This document shows, in pieces, positions 33,422-41,102 of a DNA stretch of 64,000 nucleotides (its first letter is position 1; the number at the start of each line of letters is the position of its first letter). The stretch is from positions 124,001 through 188,000 of the forward strand of contig CAUDUM010000006.1 of assembly GCA_958452575.1 (NCBI GenBank), read 5' to 3'. A model generated the notes under the pieces. The model saw only the letters and a list, made by a program, of their open reading frames with translations. It was not told the origin of the DNA and made no database searches. Origin of the DNA: an uncultured Eggerthellaceae bacterium. GTDB lineage: Bacteria; Actinomycetota; Coriobacteriia; Coriobacteriales; Eggerthellaceae. Both the position numbers and the translations under genes were made by a program.

Positions 33422-33440
33422 AATTCCCTCGAGGGGAATT
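33422..33440. promoter_or_regulatory. 7-5-7 palindrome between CoA-transferase and activase genes
   Basis: AATTCCC-TCGAG-GGGAATT, a perfect dyad in the 336-base divergent gap (33232-33567). The geometry is the same as the palindrome at 28071, though the sequence differs. Operator candidate. Confidence 0.45.
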
Positions 33441-33567
33441 CATCCCAGACGCTAAACATCGCCGATCGCGAAGCGCCCTTGCGGCCGCTTCCCTATAATC
33501 GTCGCTGCAAACGCACATCCATCTGCATGCCAAGGCGTCTTGGCGAAACAAGAGAGAGGGTTCGGAC

Positions 33568-34494
33568 ATGGAGCAAGAGGAGCTGAAAGCCGCCACCGGC
33601 ACGGTGTTCAACGTGCAGCATTACAGCATCCACGACGGCCCGGGCATCCGCACGAACGTCTTCGTGAAGGGCTGTCCGCTGCGCTGCCTGTGGTGCTCCA
33701 ACCCCGAGTCCCAGCTGCCCGAGCCCCAGCTCATGTACCTGGAGGACAAGTGCGTGGGATGCGGCGCCTGCATCGAGGCGTGCCCCAAGGGCGCGGTGAG
33801 CCGCCAGCCCGACCGCCCCGAGAAGGTGCGCACCGACCGCACGCTGTGCGTCGCGTGCGGCGCCTGCGTGGACGTGTGCCCCACCGAGGCGCGCACCATC
33901 TCCGGCGAGACCATGACGGCAGGCGACGCGTATCTGCAGGTCGAGGAGGACCGCCTGTTCTACGGCGACGACGGCGGCCTGACCGTCGGCGGCGGCGAGG
34001 CGCTCGCGCATCCCGACTTCACCCGCGCGCTCGTGACGCTGTGCAAGGACTCCGGCATGTCCACCTGCGTCGAGACGTGCGGCGCCGTGGCGTGGGAGCA
34101 GATGAAGCCCGTCCTGAAAAACGTCGACATCGTGCTCTACGACATCAAGCAGATGGACTCCGCCAAGCACAAGGAGTACACGGGCATGGGCAACGAGCTC
34201 ATCCTGGACAACCTCGAGCGCATCTCCAACGAGACGGACTGCACGATCGTCGTGCGCTGCCCCGTCATCCCCCCGTGCAACGACAGCGAGGAGGAGATGC
34301 ACGCCATCGGCCGCTTCCTCACCGAGAAGAAGATCCGCGTGAGCGAGATCGACCTGCTCCCCTACCACAGCCTGGGCGAAGGCAAGCGCATGCAGCTGGA
34401 ACGCGAGAAGAGCTTCACCAGCGAGGTGCCCGACGCCGCCCACGTGGAGAGCCTGCGCGACGTGCTGCGCGGTTACGGATTCACCGTCAAATAA
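33568..34494 (+). CDS. Glycyl-radical enzyme activating enzyme (radical SAM)
   Basis: 308 residues. The radical-SAM cluster motif is FVKGCPLRCLWCSNPES (CX3CX2C), preceded by the HDGPGIRT motif common to these activases. Inserted after it are two ferredoxin-type clusters, CVGCGACIEACP and CVACGACVDVCP, characteristic of activases other than the PFL activase. GGLTVGGGEAL is the SAM-binding GGE motif. It abstracts hydrogen from the glycine of the partner enzyme to install the radical, almost certainly the one at 25484-27895, the only glycyl-radical enzyme here. The two genes are separated by 5.7 kb and on opposite strands, which is unusual; they are normally adjacent. Confidence 0.95.
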   Translation: MEQEELKAATGTVFNVQHYSIHDGPGIRTNVFVKGCPLRCLWCSNPESQLPEPQLMYLEDKCVGCGACIEACPKGAVSRQPDRPEKVRTDRTLCVACGACVDVCPTEARTISGETMTAGDAYLQVEEDRLFYGDDGGLTVGGGEALAHPDFTRALVTLCKDSGMSTCVETCGAVAWEQMKPVLKNVDIVLYDIKQMDSAKHKEYTGMGNELILDNLERISNETDCTIVVRCPVIPPCNDSEEEMHAIGRFLTEKKIRVSEIDLLPYHSLGEGKRMQLEREKSFTSEVPDAAHVESLRDVLRGYGFTVK

Positions 34495-34539
34495 CCCGAA
34501 GGAACCATCCTTCCATCGGCCTTCAGGGCCCCCTCTGAA

Positions 34540-34576
34540 GCCGCCGGGGCAGACCCTCCCCAACCACCCCGGCGGC
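34540..34576 (+). terminator. Terminator of the activase gene
   Basis: Perfect stem GCCGCCGGGG / CCCCGGCGGC followed by ATCTTTATG, 46 bases past the stop. The remaining gap to 34772 is unusually purine-rich (many GGAGG/GGACG repeats) and holds no credible gene. Confidence 0.8.
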
Positions 34577-34772
34577 ATCTTTATGCCCTGATGAGGGAGG
34601 ATGCGCGAGGAGGCGGGACGGGGCACCCGAAGCCGTCGACGGCGGGACGAGGATGGGGCTCGCAAGGAGGCGCGCGGGGCGCGAAGGAGCGCACCACGGT
34701 GCGGACGAAACGCGGAAGGGCATGCCGTGGTGCCCGAGACGCCATCGGCAAGACGAAGATGGAACGCGGAAG

Positions 34773-35252
34773 CTAGGCTTGGTCCCCATGGACGACGGGA
34801 CGTGCCTGGCAGGGGCCCGTGTAGGTGATCGCCGGCGCCTCGATGCCCTTTTCCTCAAGGCGCGAGAGCGGGGATATCATCGTGAGCATCGTGCCTTCCG
34901 ACAGGATGTCGCCCGCATCGTCGTAGGCGACGATGCGCCAGAACTGCTTGCGGCCGCCATGGCGCGAGGGCTCCTCGCGATCGATGTCGGCGACGCCGCG
35001 CACCATGCCGCCGAGCTTGCCGCTTTTGCGGTGGGTGACGTCGAGGTTGATGCCGAAGGGGCGCTCGACCGCCGGATCGGTGCGCGCGGCGGCGCCGTAG
35101 CTCGCCGCCGACTCGAGCAGCGCCAACGTGGCGCCGCCGTGCAGAAAGCCCCATTCCTGAAGGACGTCGCCGCTTATGGGCATCGTCAATTCGACGTGAT
35201 CGGGGGTGATCTCCACAATGGAGATGCCCAGCACATCAAGCAGGGTCTTCAT
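34773..35252 (-). CDS. PaaI-like hotdog-fold thioesterase
   Basis: About 159 residues. WGFLHGGATLALLESAASYGA is the hotdog helix with the HGG active-site signature of the PaaI/YbgC-type acyl-CoA thioesterases, and INLDVTHRKSGKLGGMVRGVA is the central strand pair. It hydrolyses an acyl-CoA or acyl-protein thioester; the substrate is unknown. ATG 35252 is used; a TTG two codons upstream (35258) lies closer to AAAGG and is also possible. The gene overlaps the end of the membrane protein upstream, so it is translationally coupled as the last gene of that operon. Confidence 0.85.
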   Translation of the reverse strand: MKTLLDVLGISIVEITPDHVELTMPISGDVLQEWGFLHGGATLALLESAASYGAAARTDPAVERPFGINLDVTHRKSGKLGGMVRGVADIDREEPSRHGGRKQFWRIVAYDDAGDILSEGTMLTMISPLSRLEEKGIEAPAITYTGPCQARPVVHGDQA

Positions 35253-36432
35253 CGACAACCGACCTTTCTTCGATGATCTCGGTCTTGAGCGGAACCACCT
35301 TTTCCTGACTCAGCGAGGGAATGTCATATTGGGGCAGCTTGAGGTGCCGCTTGGGCGCCTTGCGCGACGCGGGCGCGCCCGCCTCGCGGGCCGCCCGCTC
35401 GTCCTGATCCGCATCCGCCTTCCCCTCGTCGCCGCGAAACGTCTTGGTGACGTTGATGAGGATGGCGCCGATGACGAACGGCATCCAGAACACGATGCCG
35501 CGGTACACAAGGCCGATCGCCATACCGGCGGCGCTCGATTCGCCGAACGCCGTGAACGCGACGACCACCATCGCCTCGACCACGCCCACGCCCTGCGGCG
35601 TGATGGAGATCATGGCGAACAGCGTGGCGACCACGTATCCGCAGACGAGCGGCTCGATCGACGTGACGCCGAACGCCAGGCCCACCAGGCAGAAGCACGA
35701 GAGCTCGCACAAAGACGCGATGATCGAGCAGCCGTACGCCTCGAGCGTGGGACGCGGATTCTGACCGATGAGGCCCGCAGCATCCGAGAACGAGGTGACC
35801 AGCTTGCCCGCCCAGGGCTTGAGCGGCTTTTTCTTGAAGCGGACGAGCACGTTGTTGACCAAGCGCTCGATCGGGCTCAGCGCGCGCAGCACGATGGCGG
35901 GGCGGCGGCGTCCCAGCACCATGATCAGGATCATGACGCTCACCAGCACGATGACGAGCATGCCCACGAGGAACCACAGAGGCGACAAGCCCACGGTGAG
36001 CGCCAGCATGATGAACGCGGAGATCATGATGGTGGCGAACGCGCCGTCGATCGTGATCTGCATGAGCAGCGCCGCCGAGGTGGCCTTGCCCGCCTCGATG
36101 CCGCGCTTGCGCGCGTCGTTGACCACGAGCGTCGTGCCCGCCAGGTTGAGCGAGGGCGCGATGGTGTTCATGAAGAACGTGCCGAACACAAGCGGCAGCG
36201 TCGAGCGCGGATTCATGCGCTCGTTGACCGCCTTGAAGCAATGCGAATAGGCGAAGCTTTGCGAGAGGTACTTGCCCAACTGCGTGCAGATGGCGGCGAT
36301 CAGGGGCAGCGTGGCTCCCTGCTTCATGGTCTCGACGAGCTCGACCAGCTGGTCGCCGCGCATGAACACCACCGCGCACACGATGATGATCACCAGGCCG
36401 ATCAACAGAAGCCGGATGTTGCCGCTCTTCAC
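35236..36432 (-). CDS. Flippase-like integral membrane protein (LPG synthase TM / AglD-YbhN type)
   Basis: 398 residues, about eight membrane helices, ending in a ~65-residue charged cytoplasmic tail. Family signatures are FFMNTIAPSLNLAGTTLVVNDARKRG, with the NxxxPxxxxGG-like turn, and ATLFAMISITPQGVGVVEAMVVVAF near the C-terminal helices, as in the lysylphosphatidylglycerol-synthase transmembrane region and YbhN-like proteins. It probably moves lipids or lipid-linked molecules across the membrane; no synthase domain is attached. The start is a GTG with GAGG 6 bases upstream. It follows the acetamidase gene by 24 bases and overlaps the thioesterase gene. Confidence 0.85.
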   Translation of the reverse strand: MKSGNIRLLLIGLVIIIVCAVVFMRGDQLVELVETMKQGATLPLIAAICTQLGKYLSQSFAYSHCFKAVNERMNPRSTLPLVFGTFFMNTIAPSLNLAGTTLVVNDARKRGIEAGKATSAALLMQITIDGAFATIMISAFIMLALTVGLSPLWFLVGMLVIVLVSVMILIMVLGRRRPAIVLRALSPIERLVNNVLVRFKKKPLKPWAGKLVTSFSDAAGLIGQNPRPTLEAYGCSIIASLCELSCFCLVGLAFGVTSIEPLVCGYVVATLFAMISITPQGVGVVEAMVVVAFTAFGESSAAGMAIGLVYRGIVFWMPFVIGAILINVTKTFRGDEGKADADQDERAAREAGAPASRKAPKRHLKLPQYDIPSLSQEKVVPLKTEIIEERSVVDEDPA

Positions 36433-36456
36433 GTTGAACCTCGGGTCCGCAGTTGC

Positions 36457-37353
36457 CTACAGCGAGAATCCGTACGCGTCCAAAACGCGCTTGGGAACCA
36501 TGAAGCGGACGGTTTTGTTGGGGTCGACCATCTGGCTGACGCGCACATCCCCGCACAAGCTGAACAGCATCACCAGATCGGCGGGATCCTGCCCCGTGCG
36601 GTCGGCGACCAGGTCGACCAGGCGGTGCACCGCGCCGTCGGCCGCCTCGTCGAGGGAAGGGGCCGAGTAGATGACGCCGAACTCGTCGGAGGTCTCGATG
36701 AGCGGAGTGTCCAGCGACAGCTCGGGCAGCGCCGTCAGCGTGACGGTGGCGTACCCGGCGACCTCGGCGCCCGACACGCTCACCTCGCCGTCGCCCATGA
36801 CGGCATGCATGTCGCCGCAGCCGAACAGCGCGCCGTCGACCGCCACCGGGAAGTACAGCGCGGCGCCCGCGCCGATCTGCGTGGTGTCCATGTTGCCGCC
36901 GTGGGTGGAAGGCGTGCCGCAGTTGACCGGCTCGCCCGCCGGCGCGACGCCGATGACGCCGATCATGGGATCGAGCGGCAGGCGCACATGCTCGTCCCAC
37001 ACCAGCTCGTCGCCCTCGATGGCGCACAGGCGCGTGCTCCAGGCATCCAGACGGTCGCCGTAGACGCCTTCGTCCTTGCCCGTGCAGCTGGCGGTCTGGG
37101 GATCCAGCTCGATGCGGTCGATCGCCACCTTGAGCGCGCCGCCCGCCTTGGCCCCCTCGACGAAGATCGGGCCGGTGGCGGGGTTGATCGCGTCCCAGTC
37201 GATGGAATCCAGCTCGTCCTCGGGCGTGCGGATCTGATTGCCGAAGCAATCCTTGGTGCGGATGCGCACCGTCTCGCCGGAGGCGACCGTCAAAGCCGGC
37301 TCCAGATCCTTGGAGAACGCATAGAAAATCTTGTCATCGGAAAGCTCGTGCAT
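36457..37353 (-). CDS. Acetamidase/formamidase family protein
   Basis: 299 residues. Visible family landmarks are NPATGPIFVEGAKAGGALKVAIDRIEL, PMIGVIGVAPAGEPVNCGTPSTHGGNMDTTQIGAGAALYFPV, and GDMHAVMGDGEVSVSGAEVAG, which provide the metal and catalytic residues of AmdA/FmdA enzymes that hydrolyse short amides to ammonia and the acid. Cytoplasmic. The ATG at 37353 has GGAGG 5 bases upstream; the frame extends 18 codons further without signals. First gene of an operon with a membrane protein and a thioesterase. A large structured repeat lies 67 bases upstream. Confidence 0.92.
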   Translation of the reverse strand: MHELSDDKIFYAFSKDLEPALTVASGETVRIRTKDCFGNQIRTPEDELDSIDWDAINPATGPIFVEGAKAGGALKVAIDRIELDPQTASCTGKDEGVYGDRLDAWSTRLCAIEGDELVWDEHVRLPLDPMIGVIGVAPAGEPVNCGTPSTHGGNMDTTQIGAGAALYFPVAVDGALFGCGDMHAVMGDGEVSVSGAEVAGYATVTLTALPELSLDTPLIETSDEFGVIYSAPSLDEAADGAVHRLVDLVADRTGQDPADLVMLFSLCGDVRVSQMVDPNKTVRFMVPKRVLDAYGFSL

Positions 37354-37420
37354 ATTCCCTCCCCCCTTATAAGGGAAGCGCCGCTTCTTCATCGAAGCCA
37401 GCGCCAATACTCTTGGACCG

Positions 37421-37542
37421 CCCCTTCCGGTCGGGCCGGGCGGCTCGCGCGCAGTATCCGCACGAGCCGAAACGCCCAGTGGGCGTTTCGAGCGAGCTCA
37501 GGACCTGTCTGAGCACGTGCCGTCCGGCCCGACCGGAAGGGG
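37421..37542. repeat. 122-bp nested inverted repeat upstream of the acetamidase gene
   Basis: 24-bp arms 37421-37444 and 37519-37542 match at 23 of 24 (core CCCCTTCCGGTCGGGCCGG). Inside, CGAAACGCC / GGCGTTTCG (37468-37490) and GCTCAG / CTGAGC (~37495-37514) form further stems, giving a multi-branch fold. It lies in the 217-base purH/amdA gap. Could be a leader RNA of the leftward acetamidase gene or a palindromic insertion. Confidence 0.65.
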
Positions 37543-37543
37543 C

Positions 37544-37566
37544 AGCGCCGGCAGAATGCCGGCGCT
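37544..37566 (-). terminator. Hairpin directly after purH
   Basis: Perfect 9-bp stem AGCGCCGGC / GCCGGCGCT with a 5-base loop, 4 bases past the purH stop. No U-run. Confidence 0.6.
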
Positions 37567-37570
37567 CATC

Positions 37571-39166
37571 TTAATGCCTGAAGTGGCGGTGACCGGTGAA
37601 CACCATGGCGATCCCATGCTCATCGCACGCCTGGATGCTCTCATCGTCGCGGATGGAGCCGCCGGGCTGGATGATGGCGGTCACACCGTAGCTTGCCAGC
37701 GTGTCGATGTTGTCGCGGAACGGGAAGAACGCATCCGATGCCGCGACCAGGCCCTCGGCCGGCACGCCCATGCGCTCGCACGCCTCATGGGCGCGCTTGC
37801 AGGCCAGCTCCGCGGAATCGACGCGGTTGGGCTGGCCGGGGCCCATGCCGATGCCGGCGTGGTTCTTGGACACCAGGATGGCGTTGGACTTGACGCCCTT
37901 GCACACGCGCCACGCGAACAGCAGCTCGTGCATCTCCTCGTCGGTGGGCTTGCGCTTGGTGGGTACCGTGAAATCCTCGGGCTTCTCGGCCACGCGGTCG
38001 ACGTTTTGCACCAGCATGCCGCCGTCGACGCTGCGGAACTCCACCGCCACGGGCGCATCCACACCGCCCGTGCGCAGCACGCGCACGTTCTTCTTCTGCT
38101 GCAGCAGATCGAGCGCGCCCTGCTCGTAGCCAGGGGCGATGACGACCTCGATGAACTGTTTGTTCTCGTTGATATGCTCGACCATCTCCTGGGACACCTC
38201 GACGTTGGCCGCGATGATGCCGCCGAACGCGCTCTTGGGATCGCAGGCGAACGCCTTGTCGTAGGCCTCGGCCACCGTAGCGGCCACGGCGGAGCCGCAG
38301 GGGTTCTGATGCTTCAGGATCACCACAGCGGGCTCGTCGAACTCGCGCACGAGCGCCCAGCAGGCGTCGGTGTCCAGCAGGTTGTTGTAGGACAGCTCCT
38401 TGCCGTTGAGCTGCTCGGCGTTGACCAGGCTGTGCGGCTGGGCGAACTCGTCGAGGCGGTAGAACGCCGCCTTCTGGTGCGGATTCTCGCCGTAGCGCAG
38501 GCCCTGCTGCTTGACCAGGTTCAGGTCGACCGCGTCGGGCATCTCGTCGGGCAGGCCGGCCCCCGCATCCAGCTGCTTTTCCAGCCAGCGGGCGATCGCG
38601 CCGTCGTAGGCGTTGGTGGTCTGGAACACCTTGAGCGCAAGCGCACGGCGGGTCTCCAGCGTGGTGGCGCCACCGTTGGCGCGCATCTCCACCAGGATGG
38701 CGTCGTAGCTGGCGGGATCGGTGACCACGGCCACCGAGGCGTGGTTCTTGGCAGCGGAGCGCAGCATCGACGGACCGCCGATGTCGATGTTCTCGATGCA
38801 GGTGTCGAAGTCGGCGCCGCCGGCGACCGTCTTCTCAAAGGCGTAGAGGTTCACCACCACCATGTCGATCATCTGGATGCCGTGCTCGTCGGCCTCGGCC
38901 ATGTGCTGCGGATTGTCGCGCTTGGCCAGAAGACCACCGTGCACCATGGGGTGCAGGGTCTTGACGCGGCCGTCCATCATCTCGGGGAACTGCGTCACCT
39001 CGTCGATCGGGGTGACCGGCACGCCGCCTTCCGCGATGGCGCGGGCGGTGCCGCCCGTCGAGATGATCTCGGCGCCGAACTCATCGTGCAGCGCACGCGC
39101 GAACTCGACGACGCCCGTCTTGTCGGTGACAGACATGAGAACGCGCTTCACTTTGGGATTTTCCAT
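37571..39166 (-). CDS. purH: AICAR transformylase / IMP cyclohydrolase
   Basis: 531 residues, bifunctional, last two steps of IMP synthesis. The N-terminal cyclohydrolase (MGS-like) domain has [36 protein letters not shown] and [22 protein letters not shown]; the transformylase domain has [35 protein letters not shown] and [13 protein letters not shown], ending with [33 protein letters not shown]. Active-site Lys-His is in KHQNPCG. The AGGAGG lies 12 bases before the ATG, a longer spacing than usual. It heads a leftward set in this region together with XdhC and PurN genes further upstream. Confidence 0.98.
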   Translation of the reverse strand: MENPKVKRVLMSVTDKTGVVEFARALHDEFGAEIISTGGTARAIAEGGVPVTPIDEVTQFPEMMDGRVKTLHPMVHGGLLAKRDNPQHMAEADEHGIQMIDMVVVNLYAFEKTVAGGADFDTCIENIDIGGPSMLRSAAKNHASVAVVTDPASYDAILVEMRANGGATTLETRRALALKVFQTTNAYDGAIARWLEKQLDAGAGLPDEMPDAVDLNLVKQQGLRYGENPHQKAAFYRLDEFAQPHSLVNAEQLNGKELSYNNLLDTDACWALVREFDEPAVVILKHQNPCGSAVAATVAEAYDKAFACDPKSAFGGIIAANVEVSQEMVEHINENKQFIEVVIAPGYEQGALDLLQQKKNVRVLRTGGVDAPVAVEFRSVDGGMLVQNVDRVAEKPEDFTVPTKRKPTDEEMHELLFAWRVCKGVKSNAILVSKNHAGIGMGPGQPNRVDSAELACKRAHEACERMGVPAEGLVAASDAFFPFRDNIDTLASYGVTAIIQPGGSIRDDESIQACDEHGIAMVFTGHRHFRH

Positions 39167-39275
39167 GATGGATCCAAACCTCCTCGCCCGATAACGCATA
39201 TGAAATCAGGATACCAGCCTTAACGGGATTTTTACGCATCGCGCCGGGTGAGCGCACGAAAACACCCGCTCAGGG

Positions 39276-40268
39276 CTACTGCCTGCCCAGGCTTGCCTCG
39301 TGCTTGGCACGCGCCTGGGCGCTGTAGCGCTGGCGATAGCGCACGTCGACCAGCTCCGCGACGATGGCGATCGCCAGCTCGGCGGGCGTCTTGGCGCCGA
39401 ACTTGAGGCCGATGGGGCGCTTGATGCGCTCCCAATCCTGCTCGTTTGCGCCCTTTGCCAGCACCAGGTCGTGGACGGTGTCGTTTTTGCCCTTGCAGCC
39501 CATCATGCCCACGTAGTGAGCTTGGTGCTTGGTCGCCCACACGCAGCCCTCGGGGTCGAACATGTGGCCGCGCGTCAGCACGCACACGTAGTCCTCGGGC
39601 GCGCATGCCAAATCGGCCAGTCCGTCGAAGTTACCGCCTTCGAGCAGGATGCGGTGCGCGTCGGGGAAGCGCCCCTCGTTGAGATAGGCGGCATCGTAGT
39701 CGACCGCCGTCACCTCAAAACCCACGTGCGCCGCCAGCGCGGCAACCTCGCTCGCCGCGTCCGAGGCGCCCAGCAGCCACACGCGCACCGCGTCGAACAG
39801 CGGCACGGATAACCAGGTGAGGCCCTCGAACTGCTCGTTGTGCATGCTGGGGCCGCGCGTGGCGTCCTTCATCTGGAACTTGTCGCGGTCGGAATAGGCG
39901 CGCGACGCCACGATCTCCTTGGCGTCGTTGCAGAAGAACACGAGCGGCTCCCCGTCGGCCGAGCCGACGTCGCCGTACTTCTTGGTGACCTCGTTGTCGG
40001 TGTTGCGCTGCGCCTCGGCTGCGTCGTAGACGACCTTGAAGCCGATCCACGCCAGGTCGCCCTCGTCCATGGCGCGCAAAGCGCGCTCGAACACGGGGAT
40101 ATCGGCGGCGGTCAGGCTTTCAGCAATGACCTGCAGATACGTTGGATCCACATGCTCGTTGCCCTCGAGGGCGGCAGCGGAGAAACAGGGGAAATCCGCC
40201 TCGGAGAGCACGGGGGTGCTCCCCGCCTCCAGATCGGCGATGATGCGCGCCAGCGTCGTCTTGTCCAT
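39276..40268 (-). CDS. XdhC-family molybdenum-cofactor maturation protein
   Basis: 330 residues. The C-terminal Rossmann half is recognisable: VRVWLLGASDAASEVAALAAHVGFEVTAVDYD, VCVLTRGHMFDPEGCVWA, AHYVGMMGCKGKN and IKRPIGLKFGAKTPAELAIAIVAELVDVRYRQR. XdhC proteins bind and insert sulfurated molybdenum cofactor into molybdoenzymes. The N-terminal ~140 residues match the XdhC N-domain loosely. GGAGG lies 7 bases upstream of the ATG. It follows purN by 15 bases, so is probably co-transcribed, and lies ~835 bases from a divergent molybdopterin oxidoreductase gene, its possible client, although XdhC usually serves xanthine-dehydrogenase-type enzymes. Confidence 0.88.
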   Translation of the reverse strand: MDKTTLARIIADLEAGSTPVLSEADFPCFSAAALEGNEHVDPTYLQVIAESLTAADIPVFERALRAMDEGDLAWIGFKVVYDAAEAQRNTDNEVTKKYGDVGSADGEPLVFFCNDAKEIVASRAYSDRDKFQMKDATRGPSMHNEQFEGLTWLSVPLFDAVRVWLLGASDAASEVAALAAHVGFEVTAVDYDAAYLNEGRFPDAHRILLEGGNFDGLADLACAPEDYVCVLTRGHMFDPEGCVWATKHQAHYVGMMGCKGKNDTVHDLVLAKGANEQDWERIKRPIGLKFGAKTPAELAIAIVAELVDVRYRQRYSAQARAKHEASLGRQ

Positions 40269-40283
40269 TGCGGCGCCTCCGTC

Positions 40284-40901
40284 CTACAGATCGACGCGGA
40301 CCTTGCGGTCCTCGCCCACCGTGATGCGCCCCTCGGCCAGCTGGCGCAGCACGCGCGGGTACAGCACGTGCTCGACGGCATGGATGGCGGTCTCCAGCTG
40401 ATCGACCGTCCAACCCTCCTCGACGCGCACCGGCTCCTGGGCCACGATGGGGCCTTTGTCGTAATCCTCGTTGGCGAAATGCACCGTCACGCCCGTCACC
40501 TTGACGCCCGCGTCGAAGGCGTCCTGGATGGCGTGCGCGCCCTTGAACGACGGCAGGAGCGCGGGATGCAGGTTGAGCACGCGGTCGGGAAACGCGTCCA
40601 GCATCACGGGGGTGACCTTGCGCATGTAGCCCGCCATCACGACATACTCGGCTCCCGCCTCGCGCAGCGCCTCGACGATCTGGGCGTCGGCCGCCTCGAC
40701 GTCGGCGTATTTTTGGCGGTTCATCACAAGGACGGGGATGCCCGCGCGCTGCGCGCGCTCGATGCCGTAGGCGTCGGGGCGCGACGAGACCACCTTCACG
40801 ATGTCCACCGGCAAGCCGTCTTCGCTGACGGCGTCGATGATCGCCTGCAAGTTGGTGCCGCTGCCCGACAGCAGCACGCCGATCTTCAAGGGTTCGGCCA
40901 T
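40284..40901 (-). CDS. purN: Phosphoribosylglycinamide formyltransferase
   Basis: 205 residues, GAR transformylase of purine synthesis. KIGVLLSGSGTNLQAIIDAV is the N-terminal phosphate-binding region; YMRKVTPVMLDAFPDRVLNLHPALLPSFKGAHAIQDAFDAGVKVTGVTVHFANEDYDKGPIVAQE contains the catalytic Asn-His-Asp set (NLHP, the H of TVHF, D of DYDKG). The start is ATG 40901, with GAGGAGG 5 bases upstream. The same frame stays open far upstream without protein-like content; that part is opposite the molybdoenzyme and is not real. XdhC follows closely downstream. Confidence 0.97.
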   Translation of the reverse strand: MAEPLKIGVLLSGSGTNLQAIIDAVSEDGLPVDIVKVVSSRPDAYGIERAQRAGIPVLVMNRQKYADVEAADAQIVEALREAGAEYVVMAGYMRKVTPVMLDAFPDRVLNLHPALLPSFKGAHAIQDAFDAGVKVTGVTVHFANEDYDKGPIVAQEPVRVEEGWTVDQLETAIHAVEHVLYPRVLRQLAEGRITVGEDRKVRVDL

Positions 40902-41102
40902 GGGAGCCTCCTCGGATCCGCGGCAAGCGCGATGCTTCCCGCCCAGGTACGAAACGAATCCAGTATAGCGGACAATCCGCACCGAGCCGCCCGGTAGGAC
41001 CCGATCTGCGCAGCGCCCCCATCGACAAGCGCGCGCGGCGGGACTAGCATACGGATCAGACGAAAAACGAGCTGACAAGCAATCGCAAAACGAGGGGGCA
41101 CC

